From Dermatemys mawii (taxonomy: Eukaryota > Chordata > Testudines > Dermatemydidae): a stretch of 64,000 bases of DNA. The DNA is taken from the NCBI GenBank assembly GCA_007922305.1, contig ML677326.1, positions 56,662,785 to 56,726,784 of the forward strand, written 5' to 3'. The notes under the pieces were generated by a model. The model made no database searches. It was given only the letters and a program-made list of their open reading frames with translations, and was not told the origin of the DNA. The position numbers and the translations under genes were made by a program. Positions 43,873-57,814 of the stretch are shown in pieces; the stretch's first letter is position 1; every line of letters begins with the position of its first letter.

Positions 43873-44614
43873 AAAGCATCCTTCTTTCTCCCATCAACAC
43901 AGCCAGCTGCATGGTTACTCCAGTCATGTGATGCAGGAACACTTAACTGTTTCTTAACAGATACCAAGAAAATGCTCCTTTAAGACTTGACTCTGCTACA
44001 TTTACTAACACTGAGCAGCACCAACAATTTCAGCAGAACTGCTTGCAAAGTTAGGTTCTACTAAAAGTAAAAAGGGTAGCAGAATTGCATTTGTAATTAT
44101 CTCAGAGTCAGAAGCATGCAGAATGTAGGACTCAATCTGATTAAAAATAAATAAATGATCTGGCACGCAGTGGTAATGGTGTGCTACTGTAATGTTAGGA
44201 GTCATATGATTTGGAGCACAAATTTCAGGCCCATGTGTTTTGCCTGACATTTGAGGAGAGTTAAGGGAGGCTAGAGTATTCCCTACTGTGGTGGGGAGTT
44301 ATTTGCATTCACAACTCTGTTTCTTGAAGGGGTGAGTTGACTGAAATTTCTTTGGTTTTCTAGTTTTAAATAATTGGCAGGGCACTAAGAGTTTGTGTAT
44401 GGACACTTTTTATAGTTCAAACTAAGAGGGAAAAAAGATTATCCTGAAAAGCCTTCTACAGACATATGAGCCACTGAAAACTCCTATGTCTCAAGTTGCT
44501 CTAAAGATCAAGTAGATTATGTTAGAGGTACACAGTGTAACATCATAAGAAAACACATGATGGTTATGTACCACATCCAGTAAGAAAAGGACAATAGCTG
44601 TAACAATATTAATT
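43873..44614. other. Intron right of the Harbinger insertion
   Basis: Begins with the AAA target duplication. No further element identified. Confidence 0.4.
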
Positions 44615-45193
44615 ACCAGGATTGATTTAAATCACCAAGTGGAAAGCCATGATTTATATCACTGATTTTGATCAACTTTTCCATTTGTACATCAGCTATT
44701 TTCTAAATAAAAGTATACTCTCAATGGTTTATGTAACCATTAAAACATGTTGATTTATAACTAAACAGAAACTTTCAACTAGATTTGGTACATTTTTGCT
44801 ACCTAGGAGAGTATGCTATAAACTATATACATTTATTTAAGCAATTATATAGCTTAATGTTTTCTAATTCTTATTAATTGTACATTTTTAGTACTGTATG
44901 TTAGAAAATGGCGAAGGATATACTGCTTATTAACTTTCTGCTCATGATTTGTGTCAAGCCGCATTAGGATGGTAACTTGAATTTAATTAAACAGTAAATT
45001 TATTTATTTGTTTAAATGTTGTAAGAGATTATAATAATAAATTTAAGCCTTGACATACATAAAATTAAATCTAAATCTAATACAAAACAGGTTTATTTTT
45101 AAAATAAATGTTTATCAAAATTTAAGAAACAAAATGAAGTCCAATTTAAATAAATATTTTTTCAAAAAATAATTTATATTTATCCACCCTGTT
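44615..45193 (+). mobile_element. CAGGGTGGATAAAAA-family DNA transposon, second copy
   Basis: Contains GATTGATTTAAATCACCAAG, AACATGTTGATTTATAACTA and TTTAAGCAATTATATAGC, and ends TTTATATTTATCCACCCTG. The end mirrors the start of the copy at 34528. AT-rich, with no transposase frame. Confidence 0.65.
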
Positions 45194-46179
45194 CAGTACT
45201 GCCACTAATAACAGTAAGTTGCCACTGTCATTTGCACTTAATGACAAAACACAACAAGACGAGTTCTCATATTAGTTTTAGACCCATTTGGTAAAGGGGG
45301 AATATAGTTGTGTTCCCCATATAATTTATCTTAACTTGTTCTAAAAAATACATGGCAACATGTAACATTTCATAACACTTTGAAAATATCAGGCAACTTT
45401 CAGCATAGAAGAGGAGACAAATTACAGTTAGCTCTTTAAAAGTAAATTAAAAAAACCAAAACCATTACAGATCCATTAACTTATACTTAAAAGAAAATAA
45501 ATGAATGCCTCCTACAGAAAAAAGGGATGTACAATAAGAGAGCATTTAAGTACACACACTCTAGATTGGAAAATCAAGAAATAAGGGATTCTAGAAATAA
45601 GAAAAAAGAAAAAGCTCAAAGTTTACTTTTGTGGTATCATGCACACAATTAAATATCCACAAAAAAGGAATTACAATCTGATATTTTTCACGTATGTTAT
45701 AACTTTAAGCAGAAGCCAGTACACAGACCTAAGTTATAGACTCCATATTTCTCTCAGACAGGAAATATACTGAACTTGAGTTAAAAAAAGGCCAATGGGC
45801 ACAGAATAGTGAAAAATATTGAATGGTACATACCAATATAGAATTGGAATTTTACCTCTATATTGAACTTTCTTGTCCTCTTGAAAGCAGTTACCATTAA
45901 ATACTCATCTCTGAGGGCACTTTTTATGAACTCACTCAGCATTTAAAATTCTGAAAAAGCTACTAGCCTACCTACGATGAAAACTGAACTCGTGCTCCAA
46001 ATGATATGACTTCTAATGTTAGAGTAGAACTGTAGTGCCATTATAGTTAAGGTATACCCTGAAAATGTTCAGAAGTGCTAAAGTTACATAGAAGCCAAAG
46101 GCCCAGTTTCAAAACTGACCTAGGCACTTGGGATTGTAAATCTCACTGAAAGTCAATAGAATTTAGTATTGTTTACACC
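45194..46179. other. Intron, no recognised element
   Basis: Nothing identified. Confidence 0.4.
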
Positions 46180-46600
46180 TAAAAATTGTACTACTTTAAC
46201 TATATTAGTTTAGTTAAGCAGCACAACCCAATTAGCTTAGGTAAGTCATCTCAGGGTAAGAGTGCTTATACCTGTATACTTAATTCCTGGTACAGCAGGT
46301 GTTCCCCAAACTTGGTTTACCGCTTGTTCAGGGTAAGCCCCTGGTGGGCTGTGAGATATTTTGTTTTCCTGAGCGTCCGCGGGTACGGCCACTCAGAGCT
46401 CCAAGTAGCCACAGTTCGCCATTCCCGGCCAATGGGAGCTGCAGCACTTCCCCTGAACAAACGCGAACCAAGTTTGGGAACCCCTGCTGTACAGGAAGAG
46501 AAATTACCCATACTGGTATAAGTACTTATACCATTATAACTGCATTCACATGAACAATAATACCAACACAAAAATATGCTTAGACCAATCGATAGGATCC
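46180..46600. mobile_element. MITE split by a hAT insertion
   Basis: AACTATATTAGTTTAGTTAA and TAAGAGTGCTTATACCTGTA lie left, and CTGGTATAAGTACTTATACC with CATTATAACTGCATTCACAT right, of the element at 46296-46486. They rejoin as CTGTACAGGAAGAG when the insert is removed. Confidence 0.65.
46296..46486 (+). mobile_element. hAT-type MITE with CTGTACAG target duplication
   Basis: Begins CAGGTGTTCCCCAAACTTGG and ends CCAAGTTTGGGAACCCCTG. CTGTACAG lies right (46487-46494) and CTGGTACAG left, the latter with one extra base. Length 191 bp. Confidence 0.88.
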
Positions 46601-49589
46601 TTTGGAAATTCTACCCTCTCTTACCTATCTGATACAGGAGTCAGTAGCTTTGCAGGGTCAAAATAAATGTGGTTAAAGCTCAGCACATACATTCTCACCT
46701 TGAAACAAAGAAACATGAAAGTTTACACTTACTTGGCTATTTAAGTCCAGTGGGGGTGGGGGAAGAATCCCTCACAACCCCATGAAACGAACTGAAAAAA
46801 TTAAGTTCCTTTGAATCCTTCTTGAATATGCATGAAATCTCACTAATCAAATGTGTTTAGGTTTTATGCTCTTTAAAAGTAGGATATGGGTAAAATCCAC
46901 AAAGAAGCAGTTCCGCTGGCTAAATCAGATTAGAGATGCACACACAAGGCATAATTCGATGTCTTGAAATGAATCTTGAAGGGTATACTACCAAAGGAAA
47001 AAAACCCTTGGAAGTTTAATATACCGTGTAATACTCATCTAGAAACTCAAAACCCTCTGTGTATCAGCTAGCTGGAAGTTTTTATTCAGTGTCAGCTTTA
47101 AGAAACAGACAAGTTTGGTGAGGTTATATTTTTTAATTGATCAAATTTTGTTTAAGAAATGGCATACAAGCCAACAGCAGTCATCCTTTTTACTTTTTTA
47201 GTTTCATATGTACCATTAATGATGGTGAAAAATGTATGAGTAAGGTTAATTGGTTAATTTATATTCCCTCTTGGCAGCTGGATGCAGCAGTGAAATTAAC
47301 CATGGCTATTTAGAAACAATATATATTTTGATAGTGAAATGTAACATTTTTTAAAAGTTATTTAATTCCCACCAGATAATTTTACAGTATGTAATATGCC
47401 TTTTTAAAAAGTGATATTAATGAACACCAACAACTCCACCCTCAAATCCTGATGTAAAAAGTAACAGCTAAATTCACTTAGAAGTTAACTGCTAAAGATA
47501 CATTTGTAATGATAAATGTTTAGCAATTTTGAAAGCAGCAATAGGAGATTCAGCCAGTTTTCAAACAAACAAAAAAGATTATTTCAAACTAAACTTAGAC
47601 TTTCACCTTTAGTGTTAATGAGGTATGAATTCAGAAATGTTAAACATGCTTGACTTGGGACTGAGGCAACTTCCTGTTCAAGAGACATTTGGCTTTCCCC
47701 ACCATAAGGCTAAATCAGGTAGATGGCAAGTATTGTCTTCAGACATCTTGTGGATGTCTAGGGGAACTCTAAAAATGGAAAGGGAGAATGTGGCAGGAGG
47801 TCCTGCGGATGACCATCTTTTAAAGAGCAGAACTTCAGGGGTTGCTATCCAAGAGTTAAAATTGATATTTTAAAAAGGGACAGAAGGAGAACAGCCCAGA
47901 AAGATCATGGAATGGAATTCAGTGGAATGTTATTAGAAATGATCAATTAAAAGACTTTTGTGAGAAGACTACTTCCCTGAAGGCAATTCTTTAAACATAT
48001 ACACAATGAATTAGTTTTTCAAGTTCTTCGTCTCTTGGTATTAACACAACAATTGCAAAAAGCAACTCACCCACATGCCTGTAGTGTAGAACACACGTTT
48101 GTTTTTTGGTAAGAGAAATAAAATACTGAGATTGATGACAAAAACAATCATGGAAAAAACTGTCATCTATTGGCAAGTTTTCATAACAAGTTTGCAAAGT
48201 TATTGTTTCACATAATATCCAGAATTTGCTTTATGTCTGAGGAAAAAAAGTGCACATCTAATGACTCCCCATTATGGAAGACAACTCAACTGAAAAGTCT
48301 GTGGAACACAATTATTAAATATTCTATTCTTTTCATAGTTTGATCTTCCGATTGTAAAAATTCAGTACATTTATTCATTCTTCTAAAAAAATATATCCAA
48401 AATAAATGGTAAGAAAGGCCGTCTGCAAAGCAAGCAGCAGAAGCAATAAATTTAATAAAGAAACAAAGAAATCTGAGAAAAGAGGGAGACTTCTAGAAAG
48501 AAAACCTAGATTTGTTAGTTCATTTTCACTCACTGGTTCTGTTAAGTTTGTGGGAAACAAAAGGGGAAGTCATTTGACAATTACAAAAGCGACCACCGAT
48601 AAAAGAGAACCTGAGGAGAAGTGTTATAATAAAAATAAAGAGCGCCAAGAGAAGATCTTTGTCTTTTATTAAATGAATAAAGTTAAGGCCGAGACCAACA
48701 GAAAAATCCACTGAGAGAATGATGATTTTGAGGGGAACTTGCAGGAAAAGAACCTGGGTAAAGGACAGTATCCTTTAGGGAGAATGGGTATTTGAAATAC
48801 AAATTTTAACTGGTGGTATGTCAAGACATTTGAACACCGCAATCACTGTATAATTAGTATTTTACATATTATTATAGTGGTAGAAACTGTCCAAAACTAA
48901 GGTAGAAAAGTGATTTTAATTATGTAATTTTCATGGATACTGTCGCATATTAGGGGTTTTTAAGATTAACAGCTAAAGGATAATTAAGTTTTAGACATTA
49001 CCCATTCAACCTCTTATTATCAAAAGAAATAAAACATGTTACAGATGCTGCATACACAAAATGAATTTCCTGACTCGTGATTAAGGTCTCAACCATAATA
49101 ATGGATTAAAGTAGTATTTATAGTGACTTAAATAAAAATGCATTTCTGTAAGTATTTCTTCTACAAGAAAAGTTTCCAAATAAGCCTAGGTTCATTTAAT
49201 TGTTATTTTATTACACATCCACCTGCAATTTGGAAGTTCGCATACATGCAACGACTTTCCAGAAATTTTAACTTATTTTAAAGCAGGGCTGTTTTTTTTT
49301 GTTGTTTTTTTTTTCCCCAAACAATGCTCTACTGTGAGCAAGAAGCTAAAGTCAGCCAATCAGACTGAGGTAATTTATTTAAATGTGCTATACTTTGCTG
49401 GATTATTTAAATGAGGCTTAAAATGATCTCTTCTTTCTTTTCACTATTCCCGCTATTTATTTTTTGCATTTCTTTCGGCTTGGAGAACAAATATGGCAAT
49501 GGTTTGAAAACAAAGGAAATCAATATTCATTGTTTCCATGAGAAATTGTTTAAATAGCTAATGAATATATTTCTAATAAATATATTTCT
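46601..49589. other. AT-rich intron with no recognised repeat
   Basis: Unusually free of transposon remnants compared with the rest of the window. 49320-49550 holds homeodomain-like AT words (AATTTATTTAAATG, GATTATTTAAATGAGG) and could be conserved non-coding DNA, but I cannot test that. An open frame at 48406-48672 is lysine-rich and looks like chance. Confidence 0.35.
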
Positions 49590-50220
49590 CTGCAGCCCCT
49601 CGAGGGTGTGGGGAGGCTCCACACGGTGCCCCCATCCCCAACTGTAGGGGTGGCACTGCACATAGAGACTCACTGTGCCCCTTCCCTGGGGGAAGGCAGA
49701 GATGTGCCAATAGCCAGCTGCTTCCAGGAGCAAGGTGGGGCTATGGCAGGCAGCCTACCTGAGCCATGCTGTGCTGCTGGCCAGGAACCACCTGTGGTAA
49801 GCACCTCCTGGCCACAGCTTGCACCTTGCATCCCAACCCTCTGCTCCAGGTCAGAATCCCATCCTACACTCAAACTCCCTCCCAGACCCCTCAGCCTGCA
49901 CCCCAGCACTCTGCCCCAGCTTGGAACCCACTCCTGCACTCAAACTCCCACCCAGAAAGAAACTAATATATCAGCTGTTCTAAGATACAGAATAGACTGT
50001 TTTGAATTAATTTAACTATATTCTACATGTTTTAAGACTGAAATGTAATGACAGAATGGCTTTATGTTAATTAAAAGGCAAGTTTAGTATAGCATTAACA
50101 GCCTCGACACCATAATTTTGATCATTTTATTTTAAATTATGAAAAAGAGTTGTATATATGGCCCCCACAAATTCTAATAGCCCTGGCCCACAGGAGAATT
50201 AATCTGCCCTTGATTGTAGT
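49590..50220. repeat. GC-rich turtle repeat, decayed
   Basis: AGCCTGCACCCCAGCACTCT and GCCCCAGCTTGGAACCCACT are typical of a GC-rich hAT-like turtle repeat. A second part at 50160-50215 (GGCCCCCACAAATTCTAATA, CCCTGGCCCACAGGAGAA) may be its other end. Confidence 0.5.
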
Positions 50221-53114
50221 CCACAGCAAAAATCTTAATCTTTAGAAACAGTTTAACCATACACTATTTTTCAGATTCTTAAACACATAAAAGACATATT
50301 TAAGCAGTATGAAATGAATGAAGCCTCAATTGCAATGGAAAAGATAGTATAGCAACACACTCTGGTACTCAGCTAGAATTACTGCATCTCATGACTCATC
50401 TGTTGACAAATATTACTGATAATTTTGTTTTGTGCATGTAACTCAATGACTTCAACAAGGGGGAAAGCTGAATCAAACAGTTAATAAGGACCTTAAGGAG
50501 GCTTAAGGTTTGGGATATTGGAATAAAGTTGATGGCTTCGTTTATTGGCTGAAATATGAATATTCCAACGGTATAAAGTTGTTTGCTTTTAAGTGTACAA
50601 TTCATTAAAATATCACCAGTTATACCTGAACTCAAGGTGCCCTAAGCATTGTTTGTGTTTATAATCAAATGTATAAATAATAAAAACTTTACACTATCCC
50701 CATTTTAGAATATAAATCTTAAAATACAGCAACAGGAAGCATTATTCTTACTACATTTACTTTTTTTAGAAATTATGTCAAGACAAATATCAAATAGACA
50801 GTAATGCACAACACTGAGGCATGAAACCATTTATATTTCACTTTAGTCATTTTTGCCATACTTGCTAATTTGGATTATATTTAAAAAAAAGATTACTCTT
50901 GTAGTAGTGTCATAATGCCATTTGTGACATTAGACAATGGAAATGTACTTCAACAAATTCAGCATTACAACTTCACTGCAGGATCAAACAAAAGAGAAAC
51001 TACAAAGAAATTTCCACATAACTCTTGGAAAGAGTTTTCCACCAATTGATTTATTTCAGTCTTTTGACAAAGCTCAATTAGTCACAACAGACTGCATAAC
51101 ACCACTAACCAGCAGTTATATTTTACAAGTCACTTAGAATTCAAGATTTAATTTACGATAAATTAAGTTTGATTTACTAAGGAGTGGTCTACACTAAAGA
51201 GTTAGATCAAACCAGCTATATCACTCCAAGGTATGAAAAATCCACACTGCTGGGAAACACTATCACTAGAATTAAAAGCAACAGTGCTTTTCCAACCAGC
51301 ATATTCCCATCTTCCTCTCAAATCTTCTAGACAAAAGTAAAACACTTAAGTAGTTTGTGATCAACCCAATGATGCTATTTATGCCACTAACCTTTCCTTG
51401 TCAGCACTACCACGGGTCTTGTCTAATCTAGAATGTCAAAGACCAAATTAAAAATATCTTTAATAATAAACTGAGATCAGGAATTCATGTTTGACAGAAA
51501 ATTTTGTTTGTACATAAATTTGTGATACATTTAGAAAAGAAAACCTCAAAGGATTTGTATCAGAATATTGGCTTTATACATGGGTTTAATAGCTTAGTTC
51601 ATGAAGTTAAGATGTTACATAATTTAAAACAACAGTAAAAATATCTTTTCAGTGACTTACATAATTAATATGGACTCAGGAAAGTAACAAAGTCAAATGA
51701 ATGTATAATAAACAAAAGGTTTGCAATCCAGAATATTAAAACTACTACAAAAGGTTGGCTTGCAATGCATATGTACAACCATAGAGCATGGCAAGGAAGT
51801 TTAATTTCAAAATAGGTACACATTATGCAAAAAATTTACATGCGTTCTGGCTGAATCACAGAATTGAGCAGTCACTGTCCACATGGGTTAAGCCCAACAT
51901 TTAGGTTACAATTTAACGAATCCCGAAAGTAAAATATTTCCAGAGATTTTTTTTAAACTAATTTTGTTTAAGGTTAAGCGTTCCCTAGGAGGGCCATGAA
52001 CTAACATACAATTACCATTTTGTGAGTGCATGAAGATCAGAAAATGAAACTGATCAGTCTAGTTTCATTGTCCACGTTAATAAACAAAATACATAAACAA
52101 TTAAAAACTAGATTGCTAAAATATAATTTAAAAATTTCATTGACAAAGATAAGGGGATTTATATATTATATACTGTTAGTATACTTTAAAGCTCTTCCTA
52201 AAAGTTTTGATTTTTTGTACACCCCATTTAACAACAATTAAGAAGTTTTTCATTAATAGGGTATTAGACTGGAAGCTTAATCAAAAGGCAACTCCCTACC
52301 TTAATAAAAACCATAGAAGGAAGTATATAATCCACTGGATTTGACACTGGTTTAAACGCAGAATTAGAGTTTGGGACTTTGCAAACAAGACCCAGAGAAC
52401 TCAATATAATCCTTAACTACTTTCCACCACCCTCTTGGGTCATCACTCATCTGATTCTCTCAGACCCAATTCAAATCTCTTGCATCAATCCTTGCGGGCT
52501 CTTGTTCGATTGCTCCCAGCTCTGACCTAGGGGGAAAAAACAAACTATTTAAAAAATATTTAATTCTTACTGCTGTGATCCTCTGCCAGCATTAATCAGC
52601 CAGGACACAAACGTAACTTTTGTTCATGAGCAACAACATGTAACAGAATGATTCTGTGTACCGACGCCAACAGGAGAAGTAGACTAATGTCACAGACAAC
52701 TGCGGAATTAACTTTTTTTTTTTTAATCGTGTTACTTTATTCAGGCCATTGAAAGGTATGGGCAAGTGTGGACAGATTTTAAAAAAGTAGATACGTCATA
52801 CAGTACTCAGAACCACTATGAACCCCCCGGTACATGATTTCATACCTACAACCCTAAGTAAACAGCTTTTCATTTGAATTCTGCATTTGACCTTTCATTT
52901 TGACCCCTAACTTGCTAAAAAAATATGCTGCTTGCCATCTGAAGTTTCATATACATTTTCTCTGGACAGGAGAGAATTTATGTGGCAAAACTTTAGTTTA
53001 ATCTGAAAATATCTTCAGATACAGGAGTTACAACACTTCCCCGAATGCCATATTCTCAAAAATAGCTTATTCTTGATTAACTAAATAGATTGAGCTCCTT
53101 GTGTGTCTCATTAT
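50221..53114. other. AT-rich intron, no recognised repeat
   Basis: One partial MITE at 51186-51345 (GTGGTCTACACTAAAGAGTT, GAAAAATCCACACTGCTGGG) resembles the family at 11333. Otherwise nothing identified. Confidence 0.4.
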
Positions 53115-53260
53115 AGGATGTTTTTCAATCCTTCAGTCATTCTTGTGGCTCTTCTCTGACTCTCCCCAAGTTTTTAACATCCCTCTTGAATTGACATGAG
53201 AATTGGACACAGTGGTCCAGAAGCAGTTGCACCAGTGCCAAATACAGAGGTAATATAACG
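53115..53260 (-). mobile_element. CR1/L3-like LINE fragment
   Basis: CATTCTTGTGGCTCTTCTCT, TTGAATTGACATGAGAATTG and CACCAGTGCCAAATACAGAG are the antisense of the CR1/L3 region after the reverse transcriptase. Short and degenerate. Confidence 0.65.
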
Positions 53261-54302
53261 TACCATGCACAACTCTCAATGTAAGAACTGAATGGGCATA
53301 GGTACCACCCTTTTGCACCCTTCAAAAGAGGATTGAGGCACACTAGCATGGCTGTGTATGAGGAAGCATTTATCTATAGATACATGCCATTTTGTATCTG
53401 TAGAATAAGGATTTCGGTATTGCCTCTTTCCTAAGCACTAAGAGCTAGACCTACAAAGGGATTTAGGCTTTGCAGCACCCAGTGCTTTAAGGTTAAGTAC
53501 ATTTAGAAAGTTTAACTAAAATCTTGAACCTTGGGGGAGGGAAAAAAGGTGGGGAGGGTCCTCTCCAATCTCACCCTGCTCCCAAAGCTGTGCTCTCTCC
53601 TCTTGACCTTCTCAAACAGCTGCTGCTCAATAGCACTCATGTTTCTGTACTGGTCATGGACATTTTGGTATGTACATCCCTCCCGCTAGGAAGGGCTAGT
53701 GGTGTCTGCCTTTATTCTCTACCTCAGCTCTCTAATTCAGCAGCTCCACTAGGAAAAACAGTCCTTGGGTCAGCATTACTTTCTAGACAGTGGAAGTAAA
53801 AATCAGCTAAGCTTCTAAGGCAGAAGAATAAACATCTGCAATGCAGCATCCCCCCATGAATATGGCAATTCATTTGTCAGGATAAAAAACCCAAAGTCAT
53901 GGGTCTAAAAATGGAAAATAAAGAAATCCATGAATGCCATGAGCTCTGTGACAATCTTAAGTCTCTATTAGTCATGTATGAAAGGAACTATGGCAGGTGG
54001 TAGCAGAAGAGCCGCACAATCAGCTAATCCTCAGCTTCCTTTAAGGAAGAGCCCACAAGTAGCAGAGATTTTGGGAAGCTGAACGAGGAGTAAAGGCAGG
54101 CCAAGCAACTAGAAAATTCAAGGGGAAAAAGATGACAACTGGAAGGACAGATAAGGGTGGTAATAATCTTCAAACCATCTAAGATCCAGAGAAAATCAGA
54201 GAACGGTACAGCTCACAATTCCACTTCCTTTCTTTCCATTCATTTCCAGGTGTCTGAGTCAGATTACATACTAAACAGAAAATAGAGGGCTATATTTACT
54301 AT
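53261..54302. other. Intron, no recognised element
   Basis: Nothing identified. Confidence 0.4.
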
Positions 54303-54577
54303 GACCATGTCTACGCGGGTAGTGATCTATTGGGGATCAATTTATCGTGTCTAGTGTAGACACAATAAATTGATCCCCAAGCGCTCTCCCCATCAACTCC
54401 GCAACTCCACAGTCATGAGAGGCAGAAGCGGAGTCAATGGGGGAGTGGCAGCGGGCAAGTTGCCGTTATGAGAACACCGAGGTAAGTCAACCTAAGATAC
54501 ATTGACTTCAGCTCAGCTATTCAAGTAGCTGAAATGGCGTCTCTTAGGTCGACCCCCGCATAGTGTAGATCTGGCCT
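54303..54577. mobile_element. TGTCTACGC-family MITE with internal palindromes, copy 1
   Basis: Starts near TGTCTACGCGGGTAG and ends near TAGTGTAGATCTGGCC. Inside, GGGGATCAATTTATCGTGTC is mirrored by AATAAATTGATCCCC, and a second palindrome lies around CAGCTATTCAAGTAGCTG. A common turtle MITE, probably Harbinger-related. Confidence 0.75.
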
Positions 54578-55929
54578 ATATATGTATATTTCATAACAGA
54601 ATAGGACTCTAATTGCACTTGGGGACTCCAACCACATTACAAATCAACTGAAGGATTGCAAGTGCAATCCTCCAACACTCTTTCCTCTTAGTCTTTAACA
54701 GGTCTCAACCTGTCAGTGCCCAAGTGCAAACATCACCTCCTATTAACTTATGTAATCTTATTAGTGCCAGAATGCATACCCCAGTCAACTATCTTCAACC
54801 CTTTCATTAACTCAAGTTAGTTTACATTCTCTATTACCAAAGCCAACTTCCAAGAACTCATGAAAGAAACAACTCTTTTACATTAAGTACTCACATGAAT
54901 ATTTTAAAATATTTGTTTCAGAAAGAGTTCCAAAACGGTCTTTAAGAAAAAAATATTTAGAGTTGTCAATTTACAACTATAACTTTATACCAATGTTTTG
55001 AAAATGGAAAGTTTTAAAGCCAGGAAGCTTGTTCCACAAACAAGTTTAACCCGTCCTGTAACATTCATCCTTTTTTGCCTATTCACCACAAATCTCTTTA
55101 TTCCCAAATCTTTCATTGATCACTAAGAACCACCTTTTATCAACTGAAGGCTCTCCTCTAATTCACACTAGTATTACAGCTGGACAGAGTCTCATCGGCT
55201 ATCCCTATGTAGTAGACACACACACTACTCTCTCTCCTTTATTACTCCACAGAGAGAATCCAAATATAATTCATCCACTTTATATAAAGATTAAAATGAT
55301 ATTGCCTCCATCTCCATAGACTTAGAAGACCCTACCCTACAGGAACAGGCTTCACATGCATCCCATTCACAATATGGAAATTGGCTGGTACATCTGCAAA
55401 ATTATCTAAACATAATAAAGGAATGCACGTAATGTTGTTTGCAGTATGATAGTGCCTACAACATCCCGGTACTGTCAACACACATGCATATGAAGCCAGT
55501 CCCAGCTCCAGAGAGTTTACAGTCTAAGGCCCCAATCCTGAAAACACACCCAGTGGGACTAGCCACAGGCTTAATCAAAGTGGTAAATATTTGAAGTCAA
55601 AAGCTAAGACAATATATGAAGCATGGTAGAAAATTACAATCAGAAAATGTATTATATAAATATTTATATATAAATTGGACTTTTGTTAGTTATAACTGAT
55701 TATGCTGTATGGGAAGATTTTTGCAAACCAGTAAAGTGCCTGACACCACTATTGCTTATTGCTAAAAGTAGTCAAGTCAGCAGCCCGTAAATTGGTCATG
55801 CAGTGGCCTTAGCATAACCAAGGCAGGAGGGGAAGGGGTTTGGGGTGCCACAGACAGGGCAGCTTGACCCCATGTCCTTCCTGCTAAGAATGTTGAAATT
55901 GCTGATATATGTATTTTAGTAAAACAGAA
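54578..55929. other. Intron, no recognised element
   Basis: Nothing identified. Confidence 0.4.
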
Positions 55930-56375
55930 AGTCTGTCAGGGTCCCAAGCCATGGACACTGGAAAAAAAAAGAATTGGTTAATTGACAATCATAAGGAAAT
56001 CTCTTGCTTGAGCTTTAAAAACTGCTTGCTTAGCAAGTTTTCTTTAAGGGTTGCGTCATTCTATTACTAATGTATAAATAAGAGGGGAAGTTTAAGGTAG
56101 CTGAACTTCCAGAAAGGGCTCTCCAGGGACTCTCCCTCTGCACACATCTTGTGTTTCCCACCAGCTGCCGCTGTGCCACTCGAGAGCTACACTCAGTTTC
56201 GGTAATTATCAAGGGTTGGGGATGTTTTACTAATCTGTTGTGGACGGGTGTAAGTGCTTGAGACCAAGTAAAGTTTACCTTTAAGTGAAAGCACTCCAAT
56301 GTTGTCCTGTTTGTGCCAGCCATCTATTGGTCAGACGGCCGTTTCTCTCGATTTATTTCCTCACACCACCTCACA
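55930..56375 (+). mobile_element. LTR-like region with TATA box, possible solo LTR
   Basis: Starts near TGTCAGGGTCCCAAGCC. TGTATAAATAAGAG at about 56080 looks like a TATA box, and the following text (GGGCTCTCCAGGGACTCTCC, CCAAGTAAAGTTTACC) has the look of R/U5. It ends near CACCACCTCACACA. Internal genes and a clear target duplication are absent, so this would be a lone LTR. Confidence 0.4.
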
Positions 56376-57170
56376 CAGAATAAAAGTTACCAAGAGCTTT
56401 GGGTTGAAAGAACTCCAGGTAACAATGCCATAGCTTATCCATTAGTTAATCTCTTGTAGGAATGAAGGGAAACATTTCAAGTTCTATGCAAAGAAAGCAG
56501 CACAGACTAAAGTGCAAAATGATTGTAGATGAAAGTCAAAAATGTAGGCAATGAAAGAGTAGAGGGGATAGAGGGCAATGCAATAGGTCAAGAGAAGAGT
56601 TCAGGGAAACAAAGTTCTGAATGGCTTAAATAGTGCTGACAATAAATCTGAACTTGATATGGGAAGAACTAAAGGGATCAAATTGAGACAAGAACATTCA
56701 AACCCCTCCACTAGGCTTTTACAGTGAAAGATAGCTGACTTGAATCAGTTATTTCACTATACATATAGCCTGGTTTTTGGCAGTGAAGACATAACTGAAG
56801 ATGACTCCAAGTTTATGTGCTGGGTATAATATACCATCAGTCCCAATCAGTTAACAGTGACAGAGAATAGGGGTATTCAGGAAGGTCTGGCAAGAAAGAT
56901 GAGTTCATATAACTGACTACAAGTGAAAATGAAACAAAGGTTCAAGCTGTTGCAATACACATGATGTGTGTCAAATCCCCATTAGGTAGAAATATATTCA
57001 TCTTTATATTGTGGCCACACCTATCCACAAACCAGATTGGGCCCCATTGTGCTAAGTGCTGCACAGATATAGAAAGAGGCACCTTCTTGTCCCAAGATCT
57101 TACAATCTAAAACATGAAGCATCAGAGTTAAGGTTGTTTGCAGACCTTAACTCCAGCATTTTTTAGATTG
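56376..57170. other. Intron, no recognised element
   Basis: Nothing identified. Confidence 0.4.
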
Positions 57171-57173
57171 TTA

Positions 57174-57475
57174 TGGGCAGGTCTCCTCAGATTGACTGGT
57201 AGTGATTGATCAATCAGGGATCAGTTTATCTTGTCTAGTCTAGATGCAATAAATCGATCCCTGAGAGCTCTCCCATTGACATCAGTACTCCACTGCCGCA
57301 AGAGGCGCAGGTGGAGTTGACGGGGGAGCAGCAGCAGTCGACTCAGCAATGTGAAGATGCCACAGTAAGTTGACCTAAATACATCAACTTCAGCTACGCT
57401 ATTTGTGTAGCTGAAGTTGCATCTCTTAGGTCGATATCCCTCCCCCCACACAGTGAAGACCAGGGCTGAGTTTAT
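57174..57475. mobile_element. TGTCTACGC-family MITE, copy 2
   Basis: TCAGGGATCAGTTTATCTTG, GCAATAAATCGATCCCTGAG, AGCAGCAGCAGTCGACTCAG and TTCAGCTACGCTATTTGTGT follow the same order as the copy at 54303. Confidence 0.75.
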
Positions 57476-57814
57476 AGAAATGTTTTCAATTAACTGATAG
57501 CTGTAGTTTGTTTAAAAAAAAAATGGGCAAGGGGAATGGGAGAGATTTGGGGAATTTTATATTCGAAACTTGAGATATATAATTCCTACTATTGCATGAA
57601 GATGCATTTTTTAATCTTTACAGTATAACATCAGTGACATTTCTAGAAATCAGATACAATATCAATACCACTTCTGAATTCCAAGTCTTAAAATGAATTG
57701 ACCATTCCTTTAAAATCAGTGTCTATAATGAATCATTCATGTTGCCATAGGTTACATGCCATGATGCCATCATAAACATCTGCTAAAGGAGAGATAAGCA
57801 TTAGCTCTAATGCA

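Noticed and set aside
48406..48672. Lysine-rich 88-codon frame
   Set aside because: AT-rich composition, no family likeness, no exon signals.
56030..56323. 97-codon minus-strand frame
   Set aside because: Antisense of an LTR-like region; no recognised protein.
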